Positions 29,219 to 40,808 of a stretch of 64,000 nucleotides of DNA are shown piece by piece. Below the pieces are notes generated by a model. It searched no databases. It saw nothing but the letters and a program-made list of their open reading frames with translations, and was not told the DNA's origin. The translations under genes were made by a program, and so were the position numbers. The number at the start of each line of letters is the position of its first letter. Positions within the stretch are counted from its first letter, which is position 1. Source of the stretch: Parasphingopyxis algicola (lineage in GTDB: Bacteria > Pseudomonadota > Alphaproteobacteria > Sphingomonadales > Sphingomonadaceae). The stretch covers positions 744,001 through 808,000 of the forward strand of contig NZ_CP051131.1 of the NCBI RefSeq assembly GCF_013378075.1, given 5' to 3'.

Positions 29219-31372
29219 TCAGGCTCGGCGTTCGACGAGCCCGGCCAGGTTCTCCGACGTCACGGGCGGCGCGCACAGAAAGCCCTGATAGAGTTCGCAG
29301 CCCTGTTCGGCGAGCAGGGTCAGCTGTTCGTCAGTCTCCACGCCTTCGGCAATGACCGACAGGCCGAGCGAGCGCGCCATTTCGATGACGCCGGTAACGA
29401 CGATCCGGTCGCGCGCGCTGCCCGCAATGTCCTGGCTCAACCGGCGATCGATCTTCAGATAGTCGAGCGGCAGCGATTTGAGATAGGCGAGGCTCGAATA
29501 GCCGGTCCCGAAATCGTCGATCGCCACGCGAAAACCGTCTGCGCGAAGCGCGGCCAGGCGATCGGCGGCGACGCCCAGATCCTCGATCAGCCCGCTCTCG
29601 GTCACCTCGGCCGTCAGCCGGCCCCGATCGAAACCCGCCGCATCCACCATCGCCGCAAATCGATCGACGAAATCGGGCTCCGCCATATCGGCGGCCGTGA
29701 CATTGACGGATAGTCTCAAACCGCCCAGCGCATCGGCCCAGTTCGCGGCTGCCTCCACCGCTTTCTGCTGCACATGCATCGACAATTCGGTCAGATAGTC
29801 GGAGCGCTCGGCGGCCGCGAACAGGGCGACGGCGCCCAGCTCGCCATAGGTGGGATGCTGCCAGCGCGCGAGTGCCTCGGCGCCGATGATCGCGCCGGAC
29901 GTCACCGACACCTGGGGCTGGAACAGTATCTCGATTTCGTCGCGATCGAGCGCGTGCCGGAGATCGATCTCGAGCCGGCTGTCGCGCACGGCCTCGACCT
30001 CCTCGTCCTTGCCGAACACGCGGATCGGATGCGAGTCGCCGTCGCGCGCTTCGGCCAGCGCGACGCTGGCCCGCCGCATGACACCAGCAGCGTCCATGTC
30101 CGTCTCGACGCTCGTCACGATGCCGCATCGCGCCTTGAGCCGGATGACCTGGTCATCGGTGATGAAAGGCTGCTCGATCACCCCGGCGAGCTGGCGCGCG
30201 GCAAATTCCGCCTCGTCGAGCGAAACCGACGGCGCAAGACCGATCGCGAATTCCGCGCCCGCCAGCCTCGCCACCAGCTTGTTGCGCATCGGCATGCCGA
30301 ACACCAGCCGTTCGATCCGCCGCGCCATCCCCTGCAACACCGCGTCGCCGGTCGCGCTGCCATAAGCCTGATTGATGCGTTCGAAGCGATGAAGCGAAAC
30401 CAGCAGTAACGCCAGTTTCGGTCCAGCGTCGACATCCGCAGCTAGCTGACGGTCGATCCATTGATGGGCGCTGTGTACATCGCCGACCCCGGTCAGATAA
30501 TCGCGTTCGCCGAGCGCCTGGCGGTCCGTGTCTTCATCGGGCAGCTCGATCCAGCCATCGATCTGGCCGGTCGCCTCGTCACGGGTCAGGTGATGCACCA
30601 TCCGATCATCGCCGGCGCCCGGTGCGTCATGTGCGAAAGCGGTCGGCTCATTCGCATCGTCGAATTTGCGGATCGCCCGTTCGGACTCTTCGACTGCGCC
30701 GTCGCCAAGCGCCCCCAGAAAGTCGGACCATGGCAGGGAGGCGGCCTTCTCTGGCGGCAAGGCCAGCAGCCGCGCTAGCGCCGGCGCGAGGTTGACCGTC
30801 TCGGTTTCGCGATCGAGTTGCCAGTTCAGAGTATCGGTTTCCGCCCGGGTCGGCGTCGTTGCGTGCTGGTAACGCCCCCCTACGCGGACGGTGTAGCGGT
30901 CGGCGAAGCGCAGCGCCTGGACCAGTTCCTGCTCCCCGAACGGGCTCGCCAGATAATGCGTCGCACCGGCGGCGAGTACGGAATCGATCCGGGCGACGTC
31001 TTTTTTCGACACCAGCGCCAGCAACGCCGCGGCATTCGCTTCGACCGGCTCGGAAAGCGCCGTGATCGCCGCGAGGCCATCTTCGAACGCGCCGCGCGCG
31101 TCGACGACGGCGATGCGCGCGCCCGAGAGAATGAATCGCCGTTCCGCCTTTTCGAGCCGCCGCGCCGCGATCGGCGTCCACCCTGCCCGCTCGACGATCG
31201 CGGCCAACTCGTTTCTCTGACGAAACGATAGCAGAAAGAGCGGATTTCCGGTCGAGGATGCGAATGGCGCTATGATCTTGGCTCCGCTGCGGCAATACCG
31301 GGCATATTTCGGCGATACCTTAGAGCGCGACCCGCCCTGCGCAATGTTCCGATCCACACTTGCCCCTGCCAC
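29219..31372 (-). CDS. EAL-domain cyclic-di-GMP phosphodiesterase with degenerate GGDEF and receiver-like N-terminus
   Basis: This 717-residue cytoplasmic protein has three parts: a receiver-like alpha/beta domain (about residues 45-155, IAVVDARG, LVSKKDV), a GGDEF domain whose signature is AGAEF and so probably inactive as a cyclase, and a C-terminal EAL domain. The EAL site is complete: EAL at 499, NV near 557, E near 589, DDFGTGYSS at 619, K near 640 and EGVE near 676, so c-di-GMP hydrolysis is expected. The listed start is a GTG; there is no in-frame ATG for about 250 codons, so the true start (GTG at 31372, 31357 or later) is uncertain. It faces moaA head to head with a gap of about 23 bases. 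Confidence 0.9.
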   Translation of the reverse strand: MAGASVDRNIAQGGSRSKVSPKYARYCRSGAKIIAPFASSTGNPLFLLSFRQRNELAAIVERAGWTPIAARRLEKAERRFILSGARIAVVDARGAFEDGLAAITALSEPVEANAAALLALVSKKDVARIDSVLAAGATHYLASPFGEQELVQALRFADRYTVRVGGRYQHATTPTRAETDTLNWQLDRETETVNLAPALARLLALPPEKAASLPWSDFLGALGDGAVEESERAIRKFDDANEPTAFAHDAPGAGDDRMVHHLTRDEATGQIDGWIELPDEDTDRQALGERDYLTGVGDVHSAHQWIDRQLAADVDAGPKLALLLVSLHRFERINQAYGSATGDAVLQGMARRIERLVFGMPMRNKLVARLAGAEFAIGLAPSVSLDEAEFAARQLAGVIEQPFITDDQVIRLKARCGIVTSVETDMDAAGVMRRASVALAEARDGDSHPIRVFGKDEEVEAVRDSRLEIDLRHALDRDEIEILFQPQVSVTSGAIIGAEALARWQHPTYGELGAVALFAAAERSDYLTELSMHVQQKAVEAAANWADALGGLRLSVNVTAADMAEPDFVDRFAAMVDAAGFDRGRLTAEVTESGLIEDLGVAADRLAALRADGFRVAIDDFGTGYSSLAYLKSLPLDYLKIDRRLSQDIAGSARDRIVVTGVIEMARSLGLSVIAEGVETDEQLTLLAEQGCELYQGFLCAPPVTSENLAGLVERRA

Positions 31373-31395
31373 CGCCCCGTTTTAGGGCATGTCCC

Positions 31396-32415
31396 ATGGC
31401 CTCAGACGCTCCGACGCAGGCACCACCGCTTACCGACGCCCATGGCCGCCGGATCAGCTATTTGCGTATATCGGTCACCGATCGCTGCGATCTGAGATGC
31501 CGTTACTGCATGTCGGAGAAGATGCAGTTCCTGCCGCGCCGCGATATCCTCTCGTTCGAGGAAATCGATGCGATCGCCGGGGCCTTTGTCGAGCGCGGCG
31601 TTCGCAAGATCAGGCTGACCGGCGGCGAACCGCTGGTCCGCGGCGGAGTCATGGATCTGGTCCGCATGCTCGGCCGCCATCGTGAGAACGGTGATCTCGA
31701 CGAACTGACGATGACGACCAATGCGACGCGGCTCGCCGAACATGCGGAAGCGCTGGTCGATGCGGGTGTGCGGCGCGTCAATGTCAGTCTCGATACGCGC
31801 GATCCGGAAACCTTCCGCTATATCACGCGATGGGGCGAGATCGGCCGCACTCTGGACGGCATCGCCGCCGCCAAGGCCGCGGGCTTGCGCGTCAAGATCA
31901 ACATGGTGGGCCTCAAGGGCCTCAACGACCGCGAAATCGTGCCGATGATGCGCTGGTGCGCGGACGAGGGCCATGATCTGACCCTGATCGAGACCATGCC
32001 GCTCGGCCAGATCGACGATGACCGGCATGACCGCTATCTGCCGCTCGACGCCGTGCAGCGCGATCTCGAGGACCGTTTCACGCTGGTTCCGCTGATGGAG
32101 CGGACCGGCGGGCCGGCCCGCTACTGGAATGTCGGGGAACTGGGCCTCAAACTGGGCCTCATCACGCCGCTGACCAACAATTTCTGCGCCGGCTGCAACC
32201 GCGTCCGGATCACGGTTTCGGGCAAGATCTATATGTGCCTCGGCCATGACGATCACCTCGATCTCAAAACCGCGTTGCGCGAAGGCGGGCGCGAGGCGCT
32301 CGACCGGGTTTTGGACCAGGCGATGATCCTCAAACCGCTCGCGCATGATTTCGCGATCCGCGCGGACAATGCCGAACCGGCCGTCTCCCGCCATATGAGC
32401 GTGACCGGGGGATGA
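31396..32415 (+). CDS. moaA: GTP 3',8-cyclase MoaA (molybdenum cofactor synthesis)
   Basis: MoaA is a radical-SAM enzyme that, with MoaC, converts GTP to cyclic pyranopterin monophosphate. The 339-residue protein carries the N-terminal SAM cluster motif CDLRCRYC near residue 27, the SAM-binding LTGGEPLVR, and the C-terminal second cluster CAGCNRVR followed by C in IYMCLG. It ends with the conserved Gly-Gly tail (SVTGG). The ATG giving MASDAPTQ was chosen over an upstream in-frame start that overlaps the EAL gene promoter. Its stop overlaps the nadK start as ATGA. Confidence 0.97.
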   Translation: MASDAPTQAPPLTDAHGRRISYLRISVTDRCDLRCRYCMSEKMQFLPRRDILSFEEIDAIAGAFVERGVRKIRLTGGEPLVRGGVMDLVRMLGRHRENGDLDELTMTTNATRLAEHAEALVDAGVRRVNVSLDTRDPETFRYITRWGEIGRTLDGIAAAKAAGLRVKINMVGLKGLNDREIVPMMRWCADEGHDLTLIETMPLGQIDDDRHDRYLPLDAVQRDLEDRFTLVPLMERTGGPARYWNVGELGLKLGLITPLTNNFCAGCNRVRITVSGKIYMCLGHDDHLDLKTALREGGREALDRVLDQAMILKPLAHDFAIRADNAEPAVSRHMSVTGG

Positions 32416-33188
32416 CGATCGACCGGAAATACGCCCTTGTCGCATCGCCAACCGAAGAGGCCCAGGAGGCCGAGGCGCTGCTCCGCGAACATCATGACTT
32501 CGTCGATCTCAAGGACGCGGAGGGCGTTATCGCGCTCGGCGGCGACGGTTTCATGCTGCAAACGCTTCACCAGATGCTGGCCGAGCATCGCATCAAGCCG
32601 GTGTTCGGCATGAATCTCGGCACGGTCGGCTTCCTGATGAACGAATGGCGGCCCGTTGGGCTCGAGAAGCGGCTGGCCCAGGCGAAAACCTTCACCGTCA
32701 CTCCGCTGCGCATGGACGCAGTCACGGTCGACGGCGATACGGTGTCGAGCCCGGCGATCAACGAGGTCTCGCTCCTCCGCGAAACCCGGCAGACCGCGAA
32801 GCTCGAGGTCAAGGCGGGCGGCAATGTCGTGATCGACGAGCTGGTGTGCGACGGGGTCATTGTCGCAACGCCAGCAGGTTCGACGGCCTATAACCTTTCC
32901 GCGCGCGGCCCGATTCTGCCGATGGGATCGAACATGCTCGCACTGACGCCGATCAGCCCCTTCCGGCCGAGGCGCTGGCGCGGAGCCATCCTGCCCGATA
33001 CGACGCGCATCGCGTTCCGCGTGCTGGAGCCGCTGAAACGGCCCGTCAGCGCGGTCGCCGACCAGCGCGAAGTGCGGGACGTGGCGACAGTCGACGTGCA
33101 TCTCGATACCAGCCTGACGCTCTCGCTGATGTTCGACCCCGAACATGCGCTCGACGAACGTATCGCGCGCGAACAATTCATCGTCTGA
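32412..33188 (+). CDS. nadK: NAD kinase
   Basis: This 258-residue ATP-NAD kinase makes NADP. The catalytic GGDG motif lies at IALGGDGFML near residue 43, with the NE/D-type motif NEVSLLRE near residue 117 and the glycine-rich TPAGSTAYNLSARGPI near residue 157. The start overlaps the moaA stop (ATGA), implying coupling. Length is normal for the short bacterial form. Confidence 0.96.
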   Translation: MTIDRKYALVASPTEEAQEAEALLREHHDFVDLKDAEGVIALGGDGFMLQTLHQMLAEHRIKPVFGMNLGTVGFLMNEWRPVGLEKRLAQAKTFTVTPLRMDAVTVDGDTVSSPAINEVSLLRETRQTAKLEVKAGGNVVIDELVCDGVIVATPAGSTAYNLSARGPILPMGSNMLALTPISPFRPRRWRGAILPDTTRIAFRVLEPLKRPVSAVADQREVRDVATVDVHLDTSLTLSLMFDPEHALDERIAREQFIV

Positions 33189-33193
33189 GACGC

Positions 33194-33223
33194 TTGCATC
33201 GCCCCATGAAGCGTTGCTATAGG
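33194..33223 (+). promoter_or_regulatory. Candidate sigma-70 promoter of tRNA-Asn
   Basis: TTGCAT (33194-33199) and TATAGG (33218-33223) are separated by 18 bases and lie about 50 bases upstream of the tRNA. The GCTATAGG form is typical of stable-RNA promoters in this group. Confidence 0.5.
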
Positions 33224-33274
33224 CCCCCGTCTGCAAGGCGATCCCGAGAATCGCCGGGCAGTTTTCAAGGGCAT

Positions 33275-33349
33275 TCCCCGGTAGCTCAGCGGTAGAGCAA
33301 TCGGCTGTTAACCGATCGGTCGTCTGTTCGAATCAGACCCGGGGAGCCA
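33275..33349 (+). tRNA. tRNA-Asn (anticodon GTT)
   Basis: This 75-base cloverleaf ends with an encoded CCA. The acceptor stem TCCCCGG pairs with CCGGGGA, the D arm is GCTC/GAGC, the anticodon stem ATCGG/CCGAT holds the loop CTGTTAA with anticodon GTT, and the T arm GTCTG/CAGAC encloses TTCGAAT. The discriminator base is G. It is followed by an intrinsic terminator. Confidence 0.98.
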
Positions 33350-33395
33350 CTTTCAGCAGCTTTTCATCGAAACGCGGCCGGCCGGCTGTCGCGAG

Positions 33396-33417
33396 GCTTG
33401 ATGCCGATCAAGCTTTT
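33396..33417 (+). terminator. Intrinsic terminator after tRNA-Asn
   Basis: A perfect 7-base-pair stem GCTTGAT/ATCAAGC with the 4-base loop GCCG is followed by TTTT, 46 bases after the tRNA. Confidence 0.75.
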
Positions 33418-33484
33418 CGCGTGAAACCGGCGGTACGATTTTTTTCAGCCTCGCATCGAACGCCGTCGCGAGGCTTGGGAGTCG

Positions 33485-34585
33485 ATGATGGTCAACCGGC
33501 GCCGTTTCATTGCTGCCTCGTCCGCCGCGGCGCTTTCGACATCACTGTCGGGATGTGCGGGAGGCGGCATGCGAGGGTATGACCGGGCCGCCGCCGAACT
33601 GAGATCGGCACTACCACCAAACCCCGAGATTCTGGACTTCATCCGCTTCGCCACATTGGCCGCCAACGGCCATAATGTGCAGCCATGGCGTTTTGCGGTC
33701 CGCGGCGGCCGCACGTCCATACTACCCGATCTTGGCCGGCGGACCGCGGCCGTCGATCCGGACGATCATCACCTTTATGCGAGCCTGGGATGCGCCGCCG
33801 AAAATTTCCTCATCGCCGCAGCGGCGTCGGGACGCCCTGGAGCGATGGATATCGCGACCGGGGGCGACGGCCGGATCGATATCGATCTCGCGCGGGGCGC
33901 CCGGCAGGAAAACGCGCTGTTCGATGCCATCAGGGAACGTCAATCGACACGGTCCGACTTCGATGGAAGGCTGGTCCCCCGGGACGACATCAGGCAACTT
34001 GTAAATGCTGCGCGGATCGACGGTGTTGCCGTGGAAATCTTCACGAGCGACGAGGATCGCGAAGCCATACTCGATCACGTGATCGCCGGAAATTCTGCAC
34101 AGATGGACGATCCGGCCTTTGTCCGGGAACTCAGGGACTCGATCCGTTTCAACGCCGCCGAAGCGCTTTATGCCCGCGATGGCCTGTTCTCGGCCTGTTC
34201 GGGCAATCTCACCATGTCTGGCTGGCTCGGCCGGCGTCTGTTCGCCATGCTCTACCGCAAGAGTGCCGAGAACGACAGATATGCCAGCCAGTTGAGAACC
34301 TCAGCCGGCGTCGCCGTATTTGTTGGCGAGCGCCCGGATATCGCCAGCTGGATCGACGTCGGCCGCAGCTTCCAGCGATTTGCGCTCCAGGCGACAGCGT
34401 TGCGCATTCGGCACTCCCACATCAATCAACCGGTCGAGGTGCCATCGGTCCGTGCGGATTTCGCGCAATGGCTCGGCAATCGAGATGCGCGCCCCGATCT
34501 GGTCATCCGTTTCGGATACGCGCCCCCGCTGCCGATGTCGCTGCGGCGACCTGTTGCCGATGTGCTGATCGCCGACACTGCCTGA
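33485..34585 (+). CDS. Exported nitroreductase-like (Acg family) FMN-binding protein
   Basis: This 366-residue protein starts with NRRRFIAASSAAALSTSLSGCAGG, which combines a twin-arginine motif (RRRFIA) with a lipobox (LSGC). It should therefore be folded with cofactor in the cytoplasm, exported by Tat and possibly lipidated. The body resembles Acg-type nitroreductase-fold proteins (NGHNVQPWRFAV near residue 60, RQSTRSDFDGR, PSVRADFAQW). These often sequester flavin; catalysis is unproven. The tRNA terminator separates it from the upstream genes. A two-domain VOC gene follows after 27 bases and is probably cotranscribed. Confidence 0.85.
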   Translation: MMVNRRRFIAASSAAALSTSLSGCAGGGMRGYDRAAAELRSALPPNPEILDFIRFATLAANGHNVQPWRFAVRGGRTSILPDLGRRTAAVDPDDHHLYASLGCAAENFLIAAAASGRPGAMDIATGGDGRIDIDLARGARQENALFDAIRERQSTRSDFDGRLVPRDDIRQLVNAARIDGVAVEIFTSDEDREAILDHVIAGNSAQMDDPAFVRELRDSIRFNAAEALYARDGLFSACSGNLTMSGWLGRRLFAMLYRKSAENDRYASQLRTSAGVAVFVGERPDIASWIDVGRSFQRFALQATALRIRHSHINQPVEVPSVRADFAQWLGNRDARPDLVIRFGYAPPLPMSLRRPVADVLIADTA

Positions 34586-34612
34586 TTCAAAAGATATGGG
34601 AGAAAAAGGCGG

Positions 34613-35329
34613 ATGAACGCTGAAGACACGCGCCATCGCATCGTCTGGCACGATCTCGTGACGGGCGCCGTACCGGCGGCAATGCGCTTCTATGAAGACC
34701 TGCTCGGGTGGGAATATCTGATCGAGCACAGCACAGACTTTGTCTGGCGGTCGGGCGAAGCCGATTACCCGCTGATCATGGCGGATCACGAGGCCCATGG
34801 CGGGTTCGTCAACCCCGGCATCGAGACACCGTCCTATTGGTTGCCCTTCGTGACGGTGGATGAAGTGGACGCCGCGGTCGAGAGGGCGACGGGGCTCGGC
34901 GGGACGATAGAGCGCGCGCCATTCGACATTCCCGGCGTGGGGCGCAGCGCCGTCTTGCACGACCCTGACGGCGCCGCCATATGCCCGTTCGTTCCGTCGC
35001 ACGGCTATCCGCAACCGAAAGGCCTGTTTACGCGCGACCAGTTGTTCGGGCCGGCGAGTCCCGATACGGCCAAATTCTACGCAGGCCTTTTCGGCTGGGA
35101 AATGGCCGAGCGCCGCGGCCACACAGCCCTCGCGACCGCTGCCGATTCCAGCGGCGCGTCCGGTTGGATACCCTGGATAGCGACGGCCGATATCGACACT
35201 GCGATGAGCGACGCGCGGTCGCTGGACTGCGAGATACTGCTTGACAGCACCCATGTTGAGGGGACGGGCCATCTCGCGATGATCCGGGCCGCCATCGGCG
35301 GAGTATTTTGCCTGCACGAAACCGGTTGA
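34613..35329 (+). CDS. Two-domain VOC (glyoxalase/bleomycin-resistance fold) protein
   Basis: This 238-residue protein has two VOC modules in tandem. The first opens with WHDLVTGAVPAAMRFYEDLLGWEY near residue 12 and closes with VLHDPDGAAICPF; the second opens with GPASPDTAKFYAGLFGWEM near residue 145. The pairs of modules form a metal-binding cup in family members, used by glyoxalases, extradiol dioxygenases and drug-binding proteins. Which reaction applies is not visible. It follows the nitroreductase-like gene by 27 bases with GAGAAAAAGGCGG upstream. Confidence 0.9.
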   Translation: MNAEDTRHRIVWHDLVTGAVPAAMRFYEDLLGWEYLIEHSTDFVWRSGEADYPLIMADHEAHGGFVNPGIETPSYWLPFVTVDEVDAAVERATGLGGTIERAPFDIPGVGRSAVLHDPDGAAICPFVPSHGYPQPKGLFTRDQLFGPASPDTAKFYAGLFGWEMAERRGHTALATAADSSGASGWIPWIATADIDTAMSDARSLDCEILLDSTHVEGTGHLAMIRAAIGGVFCLHETG

Positions 35330-35357
35330 GCCATCGCCCCGGGGGCGTTCGACCTCG

Positions 35358-37136
35358 TCAGGCCGCCTCGCCGCTGTCGCGCGGACTCAGCTTGTACATT
35401 GCGAGTTCCCCATAATCCTTGGCGAGCTGGACCCGGCCGACATAATGGGTGCCGAACCGCTGCTCGGTTTCCAGCGCCAGGATCGCGGCGAAGGCTTCGG
35501 TCGCATAGACCTCGCCGGTCGGCGTGACCGGCTCGATCCGCGCGGTGCGCGTCACTTCGGTCCCGAAAAAGCTCGTCCGCATCGTTACGGCATCATGCCC
35601 CCGATAGATCGGGCCATGATGCAGCCCGATCCGCATGCCGCAATTGCTGCCGGCACAGTCGCGCAGCAGTTCGGGCACGTCGTTTACCTGCCGCTGGAGC
35701 TTGAGCACGATCTCGGCCGCATCGATCGGCGTCGCGATCACAGCATAGAGCGCATCGCCCCAGCTGTTCCGGTAGAGCACCTTGTCGCCATATTCGTCGA
35801 GCACGGCACCGGCCCTGCCGAGAATCTCGCTGGTAAAGAGCGGCAGTGCGGCTTCGGACAGCTTCGAAAAGCCGGCGAAATCCGCGAAGATCATCGAATG
35901 GGCGACCCGCGTCACTCCTTCGGGCATGGCGATATCCGGAGGCCGATCGAGTTTGCGATCGATCGCGCCCGGATCGATGATCTCGCTGTGATGGCCGAGC
36001 CGTTGCCAGATGCCGACATCGCTGTTGGTGCCGGCCGGAAGCGAGTTGTTCTCCTTTTGCGCAATCGCGAGCTGAACGGCGCTCGTGCGCAAATGCCGCG
36101 CACGCATACGGGCCAGCCCCATCGCGACGGCCGATCCATAGCTGAACATGTTCGGATCGCCGATATAGCCCATATCGGTCGCATAGCTGACCCGCGCCGC
36201 GCGTTCGAGACAATGGTCGAACCGTTCGACCCAGGCCTCGCCGCCGGGCCGCACCGACTGGGTGACGAAATCCTCGCGCTCGAAGGGCAGCACGACATGG
36301 AGTTCCAGGCCGCGCCGCAAGATCGCCTCCGCAACAATAATGTCGGCGCCGCAGGCCAGCGCGCCATAGGCCGTATCGGGATTCAACGCGTCGAGCGCCG
36401 CCTCGATTTTCTCCGCGAGCGCCGCTTCCGCCGCCGCGTCGGCCACGAACATATGGCCCGTATAGACCAGAACCGGCGAGGGCCGGAGCGCTTCGAGCAG
36501 CGGCGCGATCGTCTCGGCCATGTCGGGAGCGACCTTGGCGATCAGCATCATCTGGCGGAATGTCGACGCCTTGGATCCGACACTGGCATCGGACCAGCTG
36601 ACCGCATCGGCGATCGCGGCATAGGCCTCGCTCGCACGGCCCAGCAGCACGTTCGCCTCGGCGGCCGTGGCGGTCGCATAGAAACCGCTGGGCTTCGCAA
36701 CGGCCGGGTCTTCCAATATCTTGTGCGCCAGTTCTTCCGCGCACGGACGGTCTCCGGCGAGCAGCGCCGTCGTCGCCGCATTGATGCCGGTATAATAGCT
36801 GGGCCGGTTTTCGTAGACGGCGCGATAGGCCTTGCTGGCCTCGGCAAACAACGCCGCGCGCTCATCATCATCGGCCTTTTCGGCCAGGTCCTTTTTCAGC
36901 CGCCCCCAGAGCGCCAATATGTCGTCGTCATCGATCGCGCCGAGCCCGGCCTGCTCGTAGAAATCGAGCGCCATGTTCGTGTCGCCCATGCGCGCAAGGG
37001 CGAGGGTGGCGATATAGGCGAGCCGCGGGGTTTCGATCCCCTCCTCGCGCGCCGACATCGCGATGTCATAGGCTTCGAGATTGTCGCCGCGCGACAGCGC
37101 ATCGTCTGCAAGGACGACCGGGTCTGCGGCCGCCAT
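35358..37136 (-). CDS. TPR/TRAFs-binding-like, SLOG-like and class III cyclase-fold fusion protein
   Basis: This is a soluble protein of about 592 residues. The first 200 residues are helical repeats (AYDIAMSAREEG, YEQAGLGAID, GINAATTALLAG) like the TRAFs-binding/DUF4071 region. The middle (about 225-320) looks like a SLOG nucleotide-sensing Rossmann domain: YGALACGADIIVAEAIL and LELHVVLPFEREDF. The C-terminal 180 residues are a class III nucleotide cyclase fold with both metal-binding Asp (FADFAGFS near 419, WGDALYA near 461). The purine-selecting Lys position before WGD is Asn, and the transition-state Asn is Thr (VTRTAR, with Arg kept), so substrate or activity may be unusual. The start is GTG-ATG without a clear ribosome site. 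It follows secA by about 49 bases on the same strand. Confidence 0.8.
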   Translation of the reverse strand: MAAADPVVLADDALSRGDNLEAYDIAMSAREEGIETPRLAYIATLALARMGDTNMALDFYEQAGLGAIDDDDILALWGRLKKDLAEKADDDERAALFAEASKAYRAVYENRPSYYTGINAATTALLAGDRPCAEELAHKILEDPAVAKPSGFYATATAAEANVLLGRASEAYAAIADAVSWSDASVGSKASTFRQMMLIAKVAPDMAETIAPLLEALRPSPVLVYTGHMFVADAAAEAALAEKIEAALDALNPDTAYGALACGADIIVAEAILRRGLELHVVLPFEREDFVTQSVRPGGEAWVERFDHCLERAARVSYATDMGYIGDPNMFSYGSAVAMGLARMRARHLRTSAVQLAIAQKENNSLPAGTNSDVGIWQRLGHHSEIIDPGAIDRKLDRPPDIAMPEGVTRVAHSMIFADFAGFSKLSEAALPLFTSEILGRAGAVLDEYGDKVLYRNSWGDALYAVIATPIDAAEIVLKLQRQVNDVPELLRDCAGSNCGMRIGLHHGPIYRGHDAVTMRTSFFGTEVTRTARIEPVTPTGEVYATEAFAAILALETEQRFGTHYVGRVQLAKDYGELAMYKLSPRDSGEAA

Positions 37137-37185
37137 CACCGCCGCGGCCGCGCCGACGGCACAACCCGGCAGGTCATGCTAGCCG

Positions 37186-39927
<2,742 letters not shown>

Positions 39928-40030
39928 GGGCGTTCCTGACGTTTATTGTGTTGGGGCGGCCATCGAAAACGGCCCGAAATCCCCTAAAAACCTAGGCGCG
40001 CGATGTAGGGATCGGTGGGAGGATAGTCAA

Positions 40031-40699
40031 TTATTGCCCCGCTTCGCTCTCTGGGATTTCCTCGATCGTCGTGCTGAAGCGTATTCGGGCTCGCCTTGAA
40101 ACCGGATTGCCATCATCGTCCGTATAAGGCGTTACCTGAAATCCTGAATATTCATATTGTTGGCAGAATTGGTTCTGTATCGTCTCCGCCAATCCATTCG
40201 CAGGCTCAACCGCGATAAGCTCGCAGCCTGCGACCGTTCCATCCGCAGCGAAATCGACGACAAACTCGGCCAGGTTCGCCGACGGCCTCATGCTCAGCGA
40301 TAGGTCTTCATTACCACCGCCCGATCGCGATGGAATCTCCCATCTCACAGAACTGGAATATGATCCTTCGGTTGGGTTCCCATCCGCATCTCTCGCCGGT
40401 CTAAACCGTGCCCGAAAAGTGAGCGCTCCGCATGTTTGTTCATCGAGAAGTTCAGAGCCTGTGGACGAGGTAATCGTGCATTCTTTCACCTTGCCATCAA
40501 CGCCGATCCGCAAACGAAAACTCGCTATCCCTTCTTCCTCAAGCCTAAGTGCCATAGGCGGATAATCGGCGGTGGTGATCCAGGATCCGGGATTGCCTAA
40601 CGGCATGGCTGGCGATGGCTCTGCCTGAGCCAATGCCGGGCTGGTCCATGCACTGTTGGCGGCCAACGCAATGGCCATACCGATCGAGAAATTCTTCAT
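40031..40699 (-). CDS. Exported protein with two TonB C-terminal-like domains
   Basis: This 222-residue protein with the signal peptide MKNFSIGMAIALAANSAWTS (likely cut after ALA-Q) has two beta-rich modules resembling TonB C-terminal domains. The first is near YPPMALRLEEEGIASFRLRI and KECTITSSTG; the second is more diverged (FVVDFAADGTVAGCEL). It lacks the N-terminal membrane anchor and proline-rich spacer of true TonB, so it cannot energise receptors in the usual way and is probably a soluble periplasmic relative. It lies between secA and argJ, divergent from argJ. Confidence 0.75.
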   Translation of the reverse strand: MKNFSIGMAIALAANSAWTSPALAQAEPSPAMPLGNPGSWITTADYPPMALRLEEEGIASFRLRIGVDGKVKECTITSSTGSELLDEQTCGALTFRARFRPARDADGNPTEGSYSSSVRWEIPSRSGGGNEDLSLSMRPSANLAEFVVDFAADGTVAGCELIAVEPANGLAETIQNQFCQQYEYSGFQVTPYTDDDGNPVSRRARIRFSTTIEEIPESEAGQ

Positions 40700-40808
40700 G
40701 GTTGACGCCAGTTCAAAGCTGCTTTCCCAAAAACCTCGTTAAAGTCCTGCAGACAAACCGACAACTTTTCAGTTTCTCTATGCAGCGAGTAAGGTTAGTC
40801 GGGCGGTC

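Noticed and set aside
33386-33480. Short repeated CGTCGCGAGGCTTG-like words after tRNA-Asn as an attachment site
   Set aside because: The two copies are about 70 bases apart, neither matches the tRNA 3' end, and no integrase is nearby; one forms the tRNA terminator stem.
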